Assembly (NCBI RefSeq): GCF_013520865.1
Contig: NZ_JACDXJ010000003.1
Coordinates: 124,001 to 188,000 of the forward strand
Length of the DNA stretch: 64,000 nt
Reading direction: 5' to 3'
Origin: Microvirga mediterraneensis
GTDB taxonomy: Bacteria; Pseudomonadota; Alphaproteobacteria; Rhizobiales; Beijerinckiaceae
Shown here: piece after piece, positions 26,980 to 35,304 of the stretch
Layout: every line of letters starts with the position of its first letter
Numbering within the stretch: the stretch's first letter is position 1
Notes under the pieces: generated by a model
The model's database searches: none
Told to the model about the DNA's origin: nothing
What the model saw: only the letters and a program-made list of their open reading frames with translations
Translations under genes and position numbers: made by a program

Positions 26980-27021
26980 CGCCTCGGCTGAAGGAACCAG
27001 GCGGGGTTCTCAGCCGAGGCG
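26980..27021. repeat. Long imperfect hairpin
   Basis: CGCCTCGGCTGA at 26980-26991 pairs with TCAGCCGAGGCG at 27010-27021, and inside it GAACC (26994-26998) pairs with GGTTC (27005-27009). The total is 17 paired bases with one AG bulge. On the minus strand only three T residues follow, so a terminator is possible but weak. Confidence 0.55.
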
Positions 27022-27145
27022 TGCGCAGTGCCGGTTGCAACACCGCTAGGCTATCCTGGCCCATTTGGGTAAAGATCTCGTTTCTGTCAGCACTACCTTG
27101 ATGTGGCGGCTTCTTGCCTGAAGCGGGTAGCATTTCGGACTCTAA

Positions 27146-28098
27146 GAGGCTGGTGAGCAATTATCTTTCCTTTCGCGTGAGACGCCGCAGAAGGATGCGG
27201 CTCATGGCGAGATAGAGCAGCATCTCGCCGGTCTCGACGAGCCGCTCATAATCCTTGGCGAGGCGCCGATTGGTGGTGAGCCAACTGATCGTTCGCTCTA
27301 CCACCCATCGGCGTGCGAGTACTTGAAAGCCGCTCGGGCGCGTCGGCGGCTCCGCGTCAGCCCGCATCCAGACGCCGCCGGACCACCAGTGTTGTGGGAT
27401 CGACAGCTTCCAGCCCAGTACTTTGCACAGCCAATCCTTCAGCCCACGATAGGCGGTGTCGGCCCACATCAGCTTGATGGCCGGGAAGAGATGCTGCAGG
27501 CCCTCCAGCAGGAGTTCGGCCCCTGCACGGTCATGGATGTCGGCGGGCTGCACCTTGTTCTTCAACAGATTGCCTTGCGTATCAACGAGCAGATGACGCT
27601 TGCGGCCCTTGATCTTCTTGCCGCCATCGTACCCACGGGGTCCGCCCATCTCAGAGGTCTTGATCGATTGGCTGTCGATGATCGCCGCTGTTGGCTGAGG
27701 ATTGCGGCCGATTCTACAGCGATAGCTCTCGCGCAGAACCTGGGTCACGTGCTCCCAGGTGCCATCCTCGCGCCACTGCGCATAGTGATAGAAAACGGTG
27801 CACCGCGGCGGATACTCATGCGGCAGCAGCCGCCACTGCGCTCCGGTGCGCAGCAGATAGAAGATGGCATCGACGATGCGCCGGAGCGGATAGGTCTGTC
27901 GCCGTCCCGCTGGATGGCTGCGAGGGACAAGGGGCGCGAGCAACGCCCATTCGGCATCAGTGAGATCGCTGGCGTAGGAACAGGCATCCATGGCAGGGCT
28001 CCCGGATCGTCAAACAGCCCATATCCGCAGCAGCGGCCAGCACAAACCTATGGTGAATCAAACACTTGGATCGAGCAATAAAATTGCTCACCAGCCTC
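27146..28098 (-). mobile_element. IS5-family element, intact copy A
   Basis: A 953-bp element beginning GAGGCTGGTGAGCAATTATC and ending with the inverted repeat ATTGCTCACCAGCCTC. It is flanked by TAA at 27143-27145 and 28099-28101, a 3-bp target duplication typical of this IS5 subgroup. A near-identical copy in the opposite orientation lies at 49641-53246, interrupted by an IS66 element. Confidence 0.93.
27161..27991 (-). CDS. IS5-family transposase (copy A, intact)
   Basis: A 276-aa DDE transposase. The N-terminal part is YASDLTDAEWALLAPLVPRS, then YLLRTGAQWRLLPHEYPP. The catalytic core shows the first Asp in AAIIDSQSIKTSEMGG, the second in LMWADTAYRGLKDW and the Glu in RRWVVERTISWLTTNRRLAK. 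All catalytic residues and the length are normal, so it could mobilise both copies in the window. It differs from the reconstructed copy B by a swap near the N-terminus (ACSYA here, ASCYA there). Confidence 0.93.
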   Translation of the reverse strand: MDACSYASDLTDAEWALLAPLVPRSHPAGRRQTYPLRRIVDAIFYLLRTGAQWRLLPHEYPPRCTVFYHYAQWREDGTWEHVTQVLRESYRCRIGRNPQPTAAIIDSQSIKTSEMGGPRGYDGGKKIKGRKRHLLVDTQGNLLKNKVQPADIHDRAGAELLLEGLQHLFPAIKLMWADTAYRGLKDWLCKVLGWKLSIPQHWWSGGVWMRADAEPPTRPSGFQVLARRWVVERTISWLTTNRRLAKDYERLVETGEMLLYLAMSRILLRRLTRKER

Positions 28099-28101
28099 TA
28101 A

Positions 28102-28727
28102 CACTCCAGTAACTACACTCATTCACCATACTGAGGACGCGGCCACTTGTGGTCGCTGTATTGCGTATGAGTGTTCCAATGACGCTGCTTTTGCTTTTGC
28201 TTGTTGTAGCTTCGCTCGCAGCTTCGATTTTGCTGCCGGTCGGGCATATGTTGATCTTGCCAAAGGGGGCTGGGAGATCACCAACGCCCAGGAGCCTTGC
28301 TGCGCTTGAGCGCCGGGCCCAGCGCTGCTGAACAGCTGTCTTCGTCATGAGCAGGCTTGTTGGCGCTAATCAATCGTTGAGCAGGGTGGGATAGCGCCGC
28401 TCGGCCGGGTGCCGAAGGTTGGCTCTACCCCTCCCTCTGGTATCAGGAGCTCAGAGAGGGTCGCTGTTGCCCAAGCGACCCTCTTTGCGTTGCAGGCTTG
28501 CAGCTCGAGCTCCGGAGCATCCAGATCTTCGGCAAATCTGAGCAAGCCCCGAAAAGGTATGGCACTTTCTATGCGAACCCGATGCCCAAGCCCCTGATCT
28601 GGATGACCTTGAAGCAAATCCTGGATCAGGAGAGGTGGATGTCCAGGACGTTCGGCCCTCCGCATGGGGCTGGTACCCGTTCACCTGTTGAAGCATCGGC
28701 AGGACTGAGGCGAATAGGTCACAGGTC
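28102..28727. other. Intergenic with one inverted repeat, no supported gene
   Basis: About 625 bases between IS5 copy A and the candidate RNA locus. Short frames are not convincing. An 11-bp inverted repeat (AGAGGGTCGCT at 28455-28465 and AGCGACCCTCT at 28474-28484) is followed by only two T residues, so it is at most a weak terminator for plus-strand transcripts. Confidence 0.4.
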
Positions 28728-28752
28728 AAAAAAAGAGGCAGCCATGCTGCCT
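28728..28752 (-). terminator. Intrinsic terminator, minus strand
   Basis: On the minus strand AGGCAGC and GCTGCCT form a 7-bp stem around a 3-base loop, followed by TC and seven T residues. It would stop leftward transcription coming from beyond 28752, where no minus-strand gene is recognised. It may insulate the small-RNA locus. Confidence 0.65.
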
Positions 28753-28760
28753 GTCTGTGC

Positions 28761-28789
28761 TTGCCGCTTTTGAGAGCAAGAAGTACCTT
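28761..28789 (+). promoter_or_regulatory. Possible promoter of the candidate small RNA
   Basis: TTGCCG at 28761-28766 and TACCTT at 28784-28789 are separated by 17 bases. They match four and three positions of the sigma70 consensus. A start would fall near 28797, the foot of the first hairpin. Confidence 0.35.
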
Positions 28790-28796
28790 ATTGCAA

Positions 28797-28886
28797 TGCA
28801 GCACGGCAATTGGCGTTGCCGTCCTGCCCGCCCTTCTTGGGCGTTTCCTCCCTAAACTTCGGGCCGCATTCGTGCGGCCCTTTTTC
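28797..28886 (+). ncRNA. Candidate trans-acting small RNA with three hairpins
   Basis: Three stem-loops follow one another without a reading frame. Hairpin 1 pairs 28798-28809 with 28816-28827 (GCAG-C-ACGGCAA, one C-C mismatch). Hairpin 2 is CGCCC-TTCTT-GGGCG at 28829-28843. A single-stranded linker, TTTCCTCCCTAAACTTC, contains a CCTCC anti-Shine-Dalgarno stretch. Hairpin 3 is a strong intrinsic terminator. A promoter-like sequence lies at the right distance upstream. The layout resembles Hfq-type small RNAs of Rhizobiales that pair with ribosome binding sites, but I assign no family. Confidence 0.5.
28861..28886 (+). terminator. Strong intrinsic terminator
   Basis: GGGCCGCA and TGCGGCCC form a perfect 8-bp stem closed by a TTCG tetraloop, followed by five T residues. 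No protein gene precedes it on the plus strand within 1 kb, which is the main argument for a small RNA here. Confidence 0.85.
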
Positions 28887-29192
28887 TTTGCTGGAGGAGA
28901 CTATTCACGCAGCCTTGATTAGGCAACCTCATTTCTGCGGCTTCTATATATGCCAAAAGTATAAGTCCGCGGCAGGCCCTGAGAGCGAGTTTCGTGGTGA
29001 GGCAGGTGTGATCGGCCGGCACCGCATATTGATATTTGTTTATGCACGGATCGAGGCGATATCAGCGCGAAGGGATACTCAGACCGATATTCAATAGTTG
29101 AAAATTAACGTAGCATAACCTCAGCGTGTTAAACCCACCGGATTGTGAATTCGCTATCTCATTGGCTCTGGGTTCACGGTAGAGTGGCCTGT

Positions 29193-29267
29193 GGATGCAT
29201 CAACCTCAACTGGAGCATCCGACTTTTAATCAGAGGGTCCTGGGTTCGAGTCCCAGTGCGCTCACCA
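29193..29267 (+). pseudogene. Decayed tRNA-Lys (anticodon TTT)
   Basis: The 3' half is excellent: an anticodon loop CTTTTAA, the variable loop, a T-arm CTGGGTTCGAGTCCCAG and TGCGCTCACCA with the encoded CCA at 29265-29267. The 5' half is degenerate. The D-arm reads CCTCAACTGG, the acceptor partner GAGCGCA is missing, and the anticodon stem has a C-A mismatch. It cannot fold as a full tRNA. Either the gene decayed or the 3' part was left behind by an integrating element. Confidence 0.65.
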
Positions 29268-29510
29268 TGAATCCCAGTGACTTAGCCCTTTTGTGGCCAT
29301 CCGGCAGGCCACAGACTCGGGTTTCAGTAATCACATAGTAAGCACGGAAAACAGTTTCGGCGCACGACGTTCAGGTTGTAGCTACCTTGGGTCCTACCAT
29401 AGGGAACTGCGAAGGAATGCTCAGGCTCGTTTCTGAGCTGCAGATCAATAATCCAGCCTTCCCATAGGGGAAGTAGGTAATCTGAACAGTTTAGCGGTCT
29501 GCCGCCTCAA
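29268..29510. other. Spacer between the two tRNA remnants
   Basis: No gene or repeat was recognised in these 243 bases. The sequence lacks coding character. Confidence 0.35.
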
Positions 29511-29580
29511 GCACCCGTAGCTCAGCTGGATAGAGCGTTGCCCTCCGAAGGCGGAGGATATGGGCGCAATCCCTGAAAGA
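29511..29580 (+). pseudogene. Truncated tRNA-Arg (anticodon CCG)
   Basis: GCACCCGTAGCTCAGCTGGA begins a normal tRNA-Arg with D-arm, and the anticodon stem-loop TTGCC-CTCCGAA-GGCGG is intact with two wobble pairs. After position 29556 the T-arm is altered (GGGCGCAATCCC), and the acceptor strand CGGGTGC and CCA are absent. It is therefore a 5'-complete, 3'-broken tRNA gene lying 245 bases from the tRNA-Lys remnant. Confidence 0.65.
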
Positions 29581-29752
29581 TTTCATTTATCATCAAGAAC
29601 TTAAGTGCATCACAGTAGTAGTGGTGTGCTCCGGCTTAGATTAGCGGCACACAAGCGCCACAAGGATCCTGTTTGCCCGCCTGCGCGATGGTCTGCCCCC
29701 TGCAAAGTGATCCTCCCTGAAGTATGGCTTTTAAGCCGAAGGAGGACTGAAG

Positions 29753-30031
29753 ATGGGCAAGAAGCGGCATACAGCCGAAGAGATCGTTTCCAAGTTGCGG
29801 CAGGTTGACGTGCTGACGGCACAAGGCCGGACAGTCGCGGAGGCGATCCGGCAGATTGGTGTGACGGAGGTCACGTACTACAGGTGGCGCTCCGAGTACG
29901 GCGGCCTCAAATCCGACCAGGTCAAGCGGCTCAAGGAACTCGAGATGGAGAACGCCCGGTTGCGTCGAGCGGTCTCGGATCTCACCCTGGAGAAGCTCAT
30001 CCTCAAGGAGGCCGCCTCGGGAAACTACTGA
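29753..30031 (+). CDS. IS3-family transposase OrfA
   Basis: A 92-aa protein, the usual size, with a GGAGG ribosome binding site before MGKKRHTAEEIVSKLRQVDV. A helix-turn-helix (RTVAEAIRQIGVTEVTYYRW) is followed by a leucine-zipper helix (LKELEMENARLRRAVSDLTL). OrfA binds the element ends and, by frameshifting, joins OrfB. The stop TGA at 30029-30031 lies where the OrfB-specific frame begins. Confidence 0.9.
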   Translation: MGKKRHTAEEIVSKLRQVDVLTAQGRTVAEAIRQIGVTEVTYYRWRSEYGGLKSDQVKRLKELEMENARLRRAVSDLTLEKLILKEAASGNY

Positions 30032-30888
30032 GCCCCGCCCGCCGTCGCGCCTGTGTGGAGCATGTGATCGCCAGGTACGGCGTCTCAGAACGGCTGGCCT
30101 GCCGGGTCCTGGGCCAGCACCGTTCCACCCAGCGCAAGATCCCCAAGCAGCCGGAAGATGAGGCGGCCCTGACCGCCGACATCATTGCCTTGGCCACCCA
30201 GTACGGCCGCTATGGCTACCGGCGCATCACGGCCCTGCTGCGGGACGCCGGCTGGCTGGTGAACAAGAAGCGGGTCGAGCGGATCTGGCGACGGGAGGGG
30301 CTCAAAGTGCCGCAAAAGCAACCGAAGAAGGGGCGGCTCTGGCTCAACGACGGATCCTGCATCCGGCTGAGGCCGGAGTATCCCAACCACGTCTGGAGCT
30401 ACGACTTTGTCGAGGATCGCACCCATGACGGGCGCAAGTTCCGCATGCTCAACATCATTGACGAGTTCACGCGTGAATGCCTGGCCATCCGAGTGAACCG
30501 GAAGCTGAAAGCCGTCGATGTCATCGACGTGCTCTCGGACCTGTTCATCCTGCGCGGTATTCCGGGCCATATTCGTTCCGACAACGGCAGCGAATTCGTG
30601 GCCCAAGCGGTTCGGGCCTGGATCGGTGCGGTTGGGGCGAAGACGGCTTACATTGAGCCGGGTAGTCCCTGGGAGAACGGCTATTGCGAGAGCTTCAACT
30701 CGAAGCTTCGCGATGAACTGCTGAAAGGAGAGATCTTCTACACCCTGCAGGAGGCAAAGGTGGTGATCGAAAATTGGCGCCGCCATTACAACACGGTGCG
30801 CCCGCACTCATCCTTGGGCTACCGACCGCCCGCACCAGAGGTCCTGGTCCTGGCTTCCAAGCTGGCGTCCAGACCAACGCTGAATTAA
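30028..30888 (+). CDS. IS3-family transposase OrfB (DDE integrase)
   Basis: About 286 aa in the -1 frame relative to OrfA. The frame is open back to 29884, but protein-like sequence begins at LLSPARRRACVEHVIARYGV. An HTH_21 region is followed by the rve catalytic core: Asp in VWSYDFVEDRTHDGRKF, Asp in HIRSDNGSEFVAQAV and Glu in NGYCESFNSKLRDELL. All three are present. Expression is expected by programmed frameshift from OrfA as in this family, so the start given is nominal. The end (RPHSSLGYRPPAPEV) is typical and complete. Confidence 0.88.
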   Translation: MSPARRRACVEHVIARYGVSERLACRVLGQHRSTQRKIPKQPEDEAALTADIIALATQYGRYGYRRITALLRDAGWLVNKKRVERIWRREGLKVPQKQPKKGRLWLNDGSCIRLRPEYPNHVWSYDFVEDRTHDGRKFRMLNIIDEFTRECLAIRVNRKLKAVDVIDVLSDLFILRGIPGHIRSDNGSEFVAQAVRAWIGAVGAKTAYIEPGSPWENGYCESFNSKLRDELLKGEIFYTLQEAKVVIENWRRHYNTVRPHSSLGYRPPAPEVLVLASKLASRPTLN

Positions 30889-30917
30889 CATCACACACGG
30901 ATCACCTACATGGGGCA

Positions 30918-31258
30918 GGCCAGCGAGGGCACGACAACCGCTGGCCTGAATCAACTCGCTTCATTAGGTGCCGTGTAGGGAGCGGCGCGTTAGTCTGGCT
31001 AACCAGCCTCACAAGCAGAACCTAACGCGGTGGATCCTCGTCCGGTTATGATCATCTACAGAACGTCACTTATACGGTCTGCGGCAGAGATATGATACTT
31101 AATACCGATATTTCTTGATGGACGCATAGAATTTGCGCAGGCACTGCAAACGAAGTGTAACGTGCATTCCTACCGAAGCTTGTCTGCAAGAGGGAGGTGT
31201 GTCAGTGCAGCAGTAGTTTTCTGAGGTATGACCAAGAGCCTTCAAGGCAGATAGACGA
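30918..31258. other. Intergenic upstream of the NitT/TauT-type operon
   Basis: About 340 bases. The promoter of the importer operon should lie in the AT-richer part after 31060. No gene, repeat or recognised operator is visible. Confidence 0.4.
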
Positions 31259-31996
31259 ATGATTACGATCCGCGGTGTTCACAAGGACTTTTCGATCGAT
31301 GGTGCGAAGGTAACGGCACTAAGTCCAACTGATCTTGATGTGAACCGAGGCGAGTTTGTTAGCATCATCGGACCATCCGGTTGTGGGAAGTCGACCCTCT
31401 TGCGCATCCTCGCTGGCTTAGAGACGGCAAGCGGCGGATCCATCGAAGTCGACGATGAGGGCAGAGCCCGGCAGCGGGTCGGCTTTGTCTTTCAAGAACC
31501 AGTTCTTCTCCCATGGCTCTCTGCTCTCGAGAATGTTCGCTTCCCTCTAGACACAGCCGGGGTCGTGCGGGCTGAGGCGGACAGTCGTGCTAAGGACTTG
31601 CTAAAGCTAGCCGGGTTGACTGGTTTCGAAGCTGCCTTACCCCGGGCCTTGTCTGGAGGAATGCGCCAGCGCGTCTCGATCGCGCGTGCTCTTTCCTATG
31701 ATCCGTCGCTGCTCCTTATGGATGAACCGTTTGGCGCCTTGGATCTCATCACTCGCGACAGGCTGAATGATGAGCTCCTGTCGATCTGGGCGCAAACGAA
31801 GAAGACTGTTCTGTTCGTAACGCATAGTGTTGAAGAGGCAGCTTACCTTTCAGACCGGGTGGTTGTAATGTCCCCACGTCCCGGCCGTATCAAGACCGTC
31901 TACAATGTGAACCTGCCACGTCCTCGAGGGGAAGGCACGAAATTGGATCCGTCGTTCCACCAGCTGATGGCTGACCTTCGGCGAGACTTGCGATGA
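31259..31996 (+). CDS. NitT/TauT-type ABC transporter ATP-binding protein
   Basis: A 245-aa ATPase that powers an importer at the inner membrane. Walker A is GPSGCGKST at residues 38-46, the Q-loop is GFVFQEP, the signature is LSGGMRQRVS, Walker B is LLLMDEPFGALD and the H-loop is FVTHSVEEA. The sequence type (SsuB/TauB/ThiZ-like) pairs with NMT1/THI5-like binding proteins, and one is encoded at 38862. The stop overlaps the permease start as ATGA. The operon order is ATPase, permease (broken), nucleoside phosphorylase, binding protein, second permease. Confidence 0.93.
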   Translation: MITIRGVHKDFSIDGAKVTALSPTDLDVNRGEFVSIIGPSGCGKSTLLRILAGLETASGGSIEVDDEGRARQRVGFVFQEPVLLPWLSALENVRFPLDTAGVVRAEADSRAKDLLKLAGLTGFEAALPRALSGGMRQRVSIARALSYDPSLLLMDEPFGALDLITRDRLNDELLSIWAQTKKTVLFVTHSVEEAAYLSDRVVVMSPRPGRIKTVYNVNLPRPRGEGTKLDPSFHQLMADLRRDLR

Positions 31997-33026
31997 AGGG
32001 CTTCTGGAGAGTCCTTGAGACCACCTTCGCCATCGCAGCTATCGTCGTCGCGTGGGATCTCTATACGCGCTTTTATGATGTCCCCAACTTCCTACTGCCA
32101 TCTCCGGTGTCCGTTTGGAACGCGCTCGTCGAGGCTGCCAAGGGACAACTTTTTGACCATCTACTCTATACAGTTACCATTCTAGTGTCGGGCTATGCTG
32201 TTGGAGTGCTCCTAGGTATTGCAAGCGGGCTCCTGCTCGCAAAAAGTGCAAGGGTTGAACGCTGGCTATCTGGCCCAATCCTGTTTTTGCAAACCGCCCC
32301 GAAGATCGCCCTCGCTGCAGATTCCGATTTTATTCGGCCAGGGATTCCGAGATGAAGCCGGCCGCGATTCCGATCAATCTCCGGCCAGCGTTCCGAGATC
32401 AATCCGGCCACCATTCCGATTATTGTCCGGCCAGGGGCTGAGACAGCATCGAGGAGTGTTCCCAGGGTCCGCCGATCAGGCATGAAGGCTCCTTTGTTGC
32501 GAACAAGGAGCGGCCATGCCGGCAAAGAGAAGGCTGACCATGAGAGCCATACGTCACATCCTGCGCCTGCACGCCAGCGGCGCGAGCGACCGGTCGATCG
32601 GACGATCCGTCGGAGCCGCCCGCTCTACCGTGCAAGACACCCTCAAGCGGGCCAAGGCTGCCGGGCTGACCTGGCCCTTGCCCGCAGATCTCACCGACAC
32701 CCTCCTCGAGGAGCGCCTGTTCGCCAGGAGCGGCGTCAAGACCGGCCTGCGCCGGCGCCCCGAGCCGGACTGGGCTGCTCTCGCCAGGGAGATGAAGCGC
32801 CCCGGCGTCACGATGACCATCCTGCACGAGGAGTACAGGGCAGCCTGCCCTGAGGGCTACGGCTACTTGCGTATTCCAGGGATGGTGATCGGTGGTTCCA
32901 CACGATCATGATCACTCGTTCTGGTGATCGTGATCACCGTCAGCGTTCACTTGGTGGTTCGCTGAGCGGGGATGAAGCGGCCAGTACCGCTGGCAGTTGT
33001 AAGGTGGTCTGGAAACAGCCTTCAGG

Positions 33027-33752
33027 TCAAGCCCGCCGCCGCAGGCTGTCGCCCTTGAGTTCAATCCGATGTGCATTGTGAATGACGCGATCCAGGATCG
33101 CATCGCCGAGAGTGGGATCGGCAATCACATCGTGCCAGTGTGATACGGGAACCTGGCTGGTGATCAGCAGCGAGCCCTTGTCGTAGCGGTCGTCAACGAT
33201 CTCCAGAAGATCCCGGCGCTGCTCGGCGGTGAGCGGCTCCGGGCCCCAGTCGTCGATGATGATCAAATCCGTGCGCTCCAGGGCACTCATCAGACGCGCC
33301 AGACGGCCTTCGCCGCGAGCCTGGACCAGATCGGCAAACAGGCGCGGCGCCCGGCGATACAGAACCGAGAAGCCGTCGCGACAGGCCTTGTGGCCGAGCG
33401 CACAGGCCAGCCAGCTCTTCCCCGTCCCGGTCGGGCCGACAATCGCCAGGTGATTGTGATCGCGCACCCACTGGCTGGTGGCCAGCGACTGGAACAAGGC
33501 CCGGTCGAGACCGCGCGAGCTGCGGTAGTCAACATTCTCTATGGTGGCGCTCTGGCGCAGTTTGGCCGCGCTGAGGCGGCGCGCCAGACGACGGTTGTCG
33601 CGGAACGTCACTTCCCGATCGACCAGAAGACCAAGCCAGTCGGCATGGGGCATCGCCGCGGCATCGGGGTTGGTCTGCAACTCGATCAGCGTGTCGGCCA
33701 TGGCGCTCAAGCCAAGAGCCCGCAGGCGTTCGACAGTGGGGTGAAGCAGCAT
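33027..33752 (-). CDS. istB: IstB ATPase of the inner IS21
   Basis: A 241-aa AAA+ protein from the ATG at 33752, preceded by AGGAGA. Walker A is GPTGTGKSW and Walker B is LIIIDDWGPEPL, followed by SLLITSQVPVSHWHDVI and a typical C-terminus. It begins 13 bases after the istA stop. Together with istA it makes a complete, probably active element. Confidence 0.93.
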   Translation of the reverse strand: MLLHPTVERLRALGLSAMADTLIELQTNPDAAAMPHADWLGLLVDREVTFRDNRRLARRLSAAKLRQSATIENVDYRSSRGLDRALFQSLATSQWVRDHNHLAIVGPTGTGKSWLACALGHKACRDGFSVLYRRAPRLFADLVQARGEGRLARLMSALERTDLIIIDDWGPEPLTAEQRRDLLEIVDDRYDKGSLLITSQVPVSHWHDVIADPTLGDAILDRVIHNAHRIELKGDSLRRRA

Positions 33753-33765
33753 GAGGATCTCCTGT

Positions 33766-35304
33766 TCAGTGGTAGTAGCCGGGGCCACGGATGTTGGCAT
33801 GGACGAGCACCGGCGCGTCCTGCGCCGGCTGGGAGGCCTTGGGCATGCCGCTCTTCAGAATGGCGGCAACCGAGGTGTAGGACCGGGTGTTGATCGCCAG
33901 AGCCTGCGCGCAGGCGGCATCGACCCCCTCCGCCCCATAGCGCTTGACCAGTCCGAGAATGCCGATTGCCGAGCGGAAGCCCTGCTCAGGATGCGGCCGG
34001 GAGCGCAGGATGACGTCGATCAAGGTGGCGGCGTCTGGTCCGACCTTGCCCGCCTCGCGGCGGATGCGCTCATGCGTCCAGTCGCGGTAGCGCCGATGCG
34101 AACTCGGCATGTGCTCGGACACCGTGGTTGGCCGATGCGGACGATGGGACCGCATATGCGAGGCCACGCGCTTGCCGCGCCAGAAGACTTCGACGGTTGC
34201 GGCCGTGATCCGCGCCTCGACCTCCTGACGCACCAGGCTGTGCGGCACGCTGTAGTAATGCTTGGCGATCTCGATGTGGTAATCGAGACCGACCCGGCAG
34301 CGCTTCCACTCGGCATACTCGTACGGTTCGGCCGGCAGCGGCAGGAGCGCCGGGCGGTCGAGCGCCTCGAACAGCTCGCGCCGGCTGCGGCCCCAGCCAC
34401 GCAGGGGCCGGTCATTCAAGTCATGCAGCAGATCCTGGATGGCCGCGTTGAGCGCCGACAGCGAGAAGAAACGGCGGTTGCGCAGGCGGGCCAGGATCCA
34501 GCGCCCGACCACCTGAACGCCCACCTCGACCTTCGCCTTGTCGCGCGGCTTGTAGGGCCGGGCCGGCACGATGGCGGTGCCGTAGTGACGCGCCGCGTCG
34601 GCATAGGTGCGGTTAACCATCGGCTCGTGGAAGCAGGCCTTGGTGATCCCGGCCTTGAGATTGTCGCTGACCGTCTGGCGGGTGGCGCCGCCCAGGAAGG
34701 CGAAGGTGCGCACATGCGATCCAATCCAATCCGGCAGACTCTGGGTGAAGGTGGCCTCGGCATAGGTGTAGTTCGAGGCCCCGAGCACGGCGACGAAGAT
34801 CTGGACCGGGCGGACCTCGCCGGTGAGCCCGTCGATCACCTCCATGGTGTGGCCGGAATAGTCGACGAAGAGCCTCTCGCCGGCAACATGGACCTGGCGC
34901 AGCGTGGGCTTGAGCCGGCCCGCCCAGTCCTTGTAGTGCTCGCAGAACCAGGAATAGCTGAAGGCCTCGGGCGTGCTGTCGCAGTATTCCTCCCACAGGA
35001 GCATCAGAGTCACGCCCGGCCGGCGCAGTTCGCGATGGACCAGCGTCCAATCGGGCTGGCTGCGTTGCTCGGTGGGCAGATCGGAGGGCGGTGGATAGAG
35101 CCGGCTCTCCAGCAGGACATCATCATCAAGCTCGGGCGGCAGGGGCCAGGTCAGGCCGGCGCGCCGGGCACGATTGATGTATTTGCTGACGGTGCCCTGG
35201 GCCAGGCCCAGGCTGGTTGCGGTGGCGCGCTGGGAAAGCCCGACAGCGTGGTGCAGGCGTAAGACTTCACGGATGTGGCGCATCGACAGTCTCTCGGTGG
35301 GCAT
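33766..35304 (-). CDS. istA: IstA transposase of the inner IS21
   Basis: A 512-aa transposase from the ATG at 35304, preceded by GAGGA. The HTH region ([20 protein letters not shown] and on) is followed by the rve core: Asp in [14 protein letters not shown], Asp in [14 protein letters not shown] and Glu in [14 protein letters not shown]. The C-terminus ends [14 protein letters not shown]. Length and residues are normal, so it looks functional. The frame is open to 35397, but the extra codons are not family-like. Confidence 0.93.
   Translation of the reverse strand: MPTERLSMRHIREVLRLHHAVGLSQRATATSLGLAQGTVSKYINRARRAGLTWPLPPELDDDVLLESRLYPPPSDLPTEQRSQPDWTLVHRELRRPGVTLMLLWEEYCDSTPEAFSYSWFCEHYKDWAGRLKPTLRQVHVAGERLFVDYSGHTMEVIDGLTGEVRPVQIFVAVLGASNYTYAEATFTQSLPDWIGSHVRTFAFLGGATRQTVSDNLKAGITKACFHEPMVNRTYADAARHYGTAIVPARPYKPRDKAKVEVGVQVVGRWILARLRNRRFFSLSALNAAIQDLLHDLNDRPLRGWGRSRRELFEALDRPALLPLPAEPYEYAEWKRCRVGLDYHIEIAKHYYSVPHSLVRQEVEARITAATVEVFWRGKRVASHMRSHRPHRPTTVSEHMPSSHRRYRDWTHERIRREAGKVGPDAATLIDVILRSRPHPEQGFRSAIGILGLVKRYGAEGVDAACAQALAINTRSYTSVAAILKSGMPKASQPAQDAPVLVHANIRGPGYYH

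Larger units (their letters stand above)
29694..30917 (+). mobile_element. IS3-family element (IS407-like)
   Basis: Imperfect inverted repeats TGCCCCCTGCAAAGTGATCC at 29694-29713 and GGATCACCTACATGGGGCA at 30899-30917 bound a 1.22-kb element with the two overlapping genes of the family. No clear target duplication was found. Confidence 0.85.

Noticed and set aside
28167..28331. A short plus-strand frame encoding a very hydrophobic peptide
   Set aside because: There is no ribosome binding site and no family, and runs of Leu codons in this composition can occur by chance. I could not support it as a gene.
33751..35262. Plus-strand frame of 503 codons inside the inner IS21
   Set aside because: It is antisense to istA and has His/Gly-rich composition without motifs.
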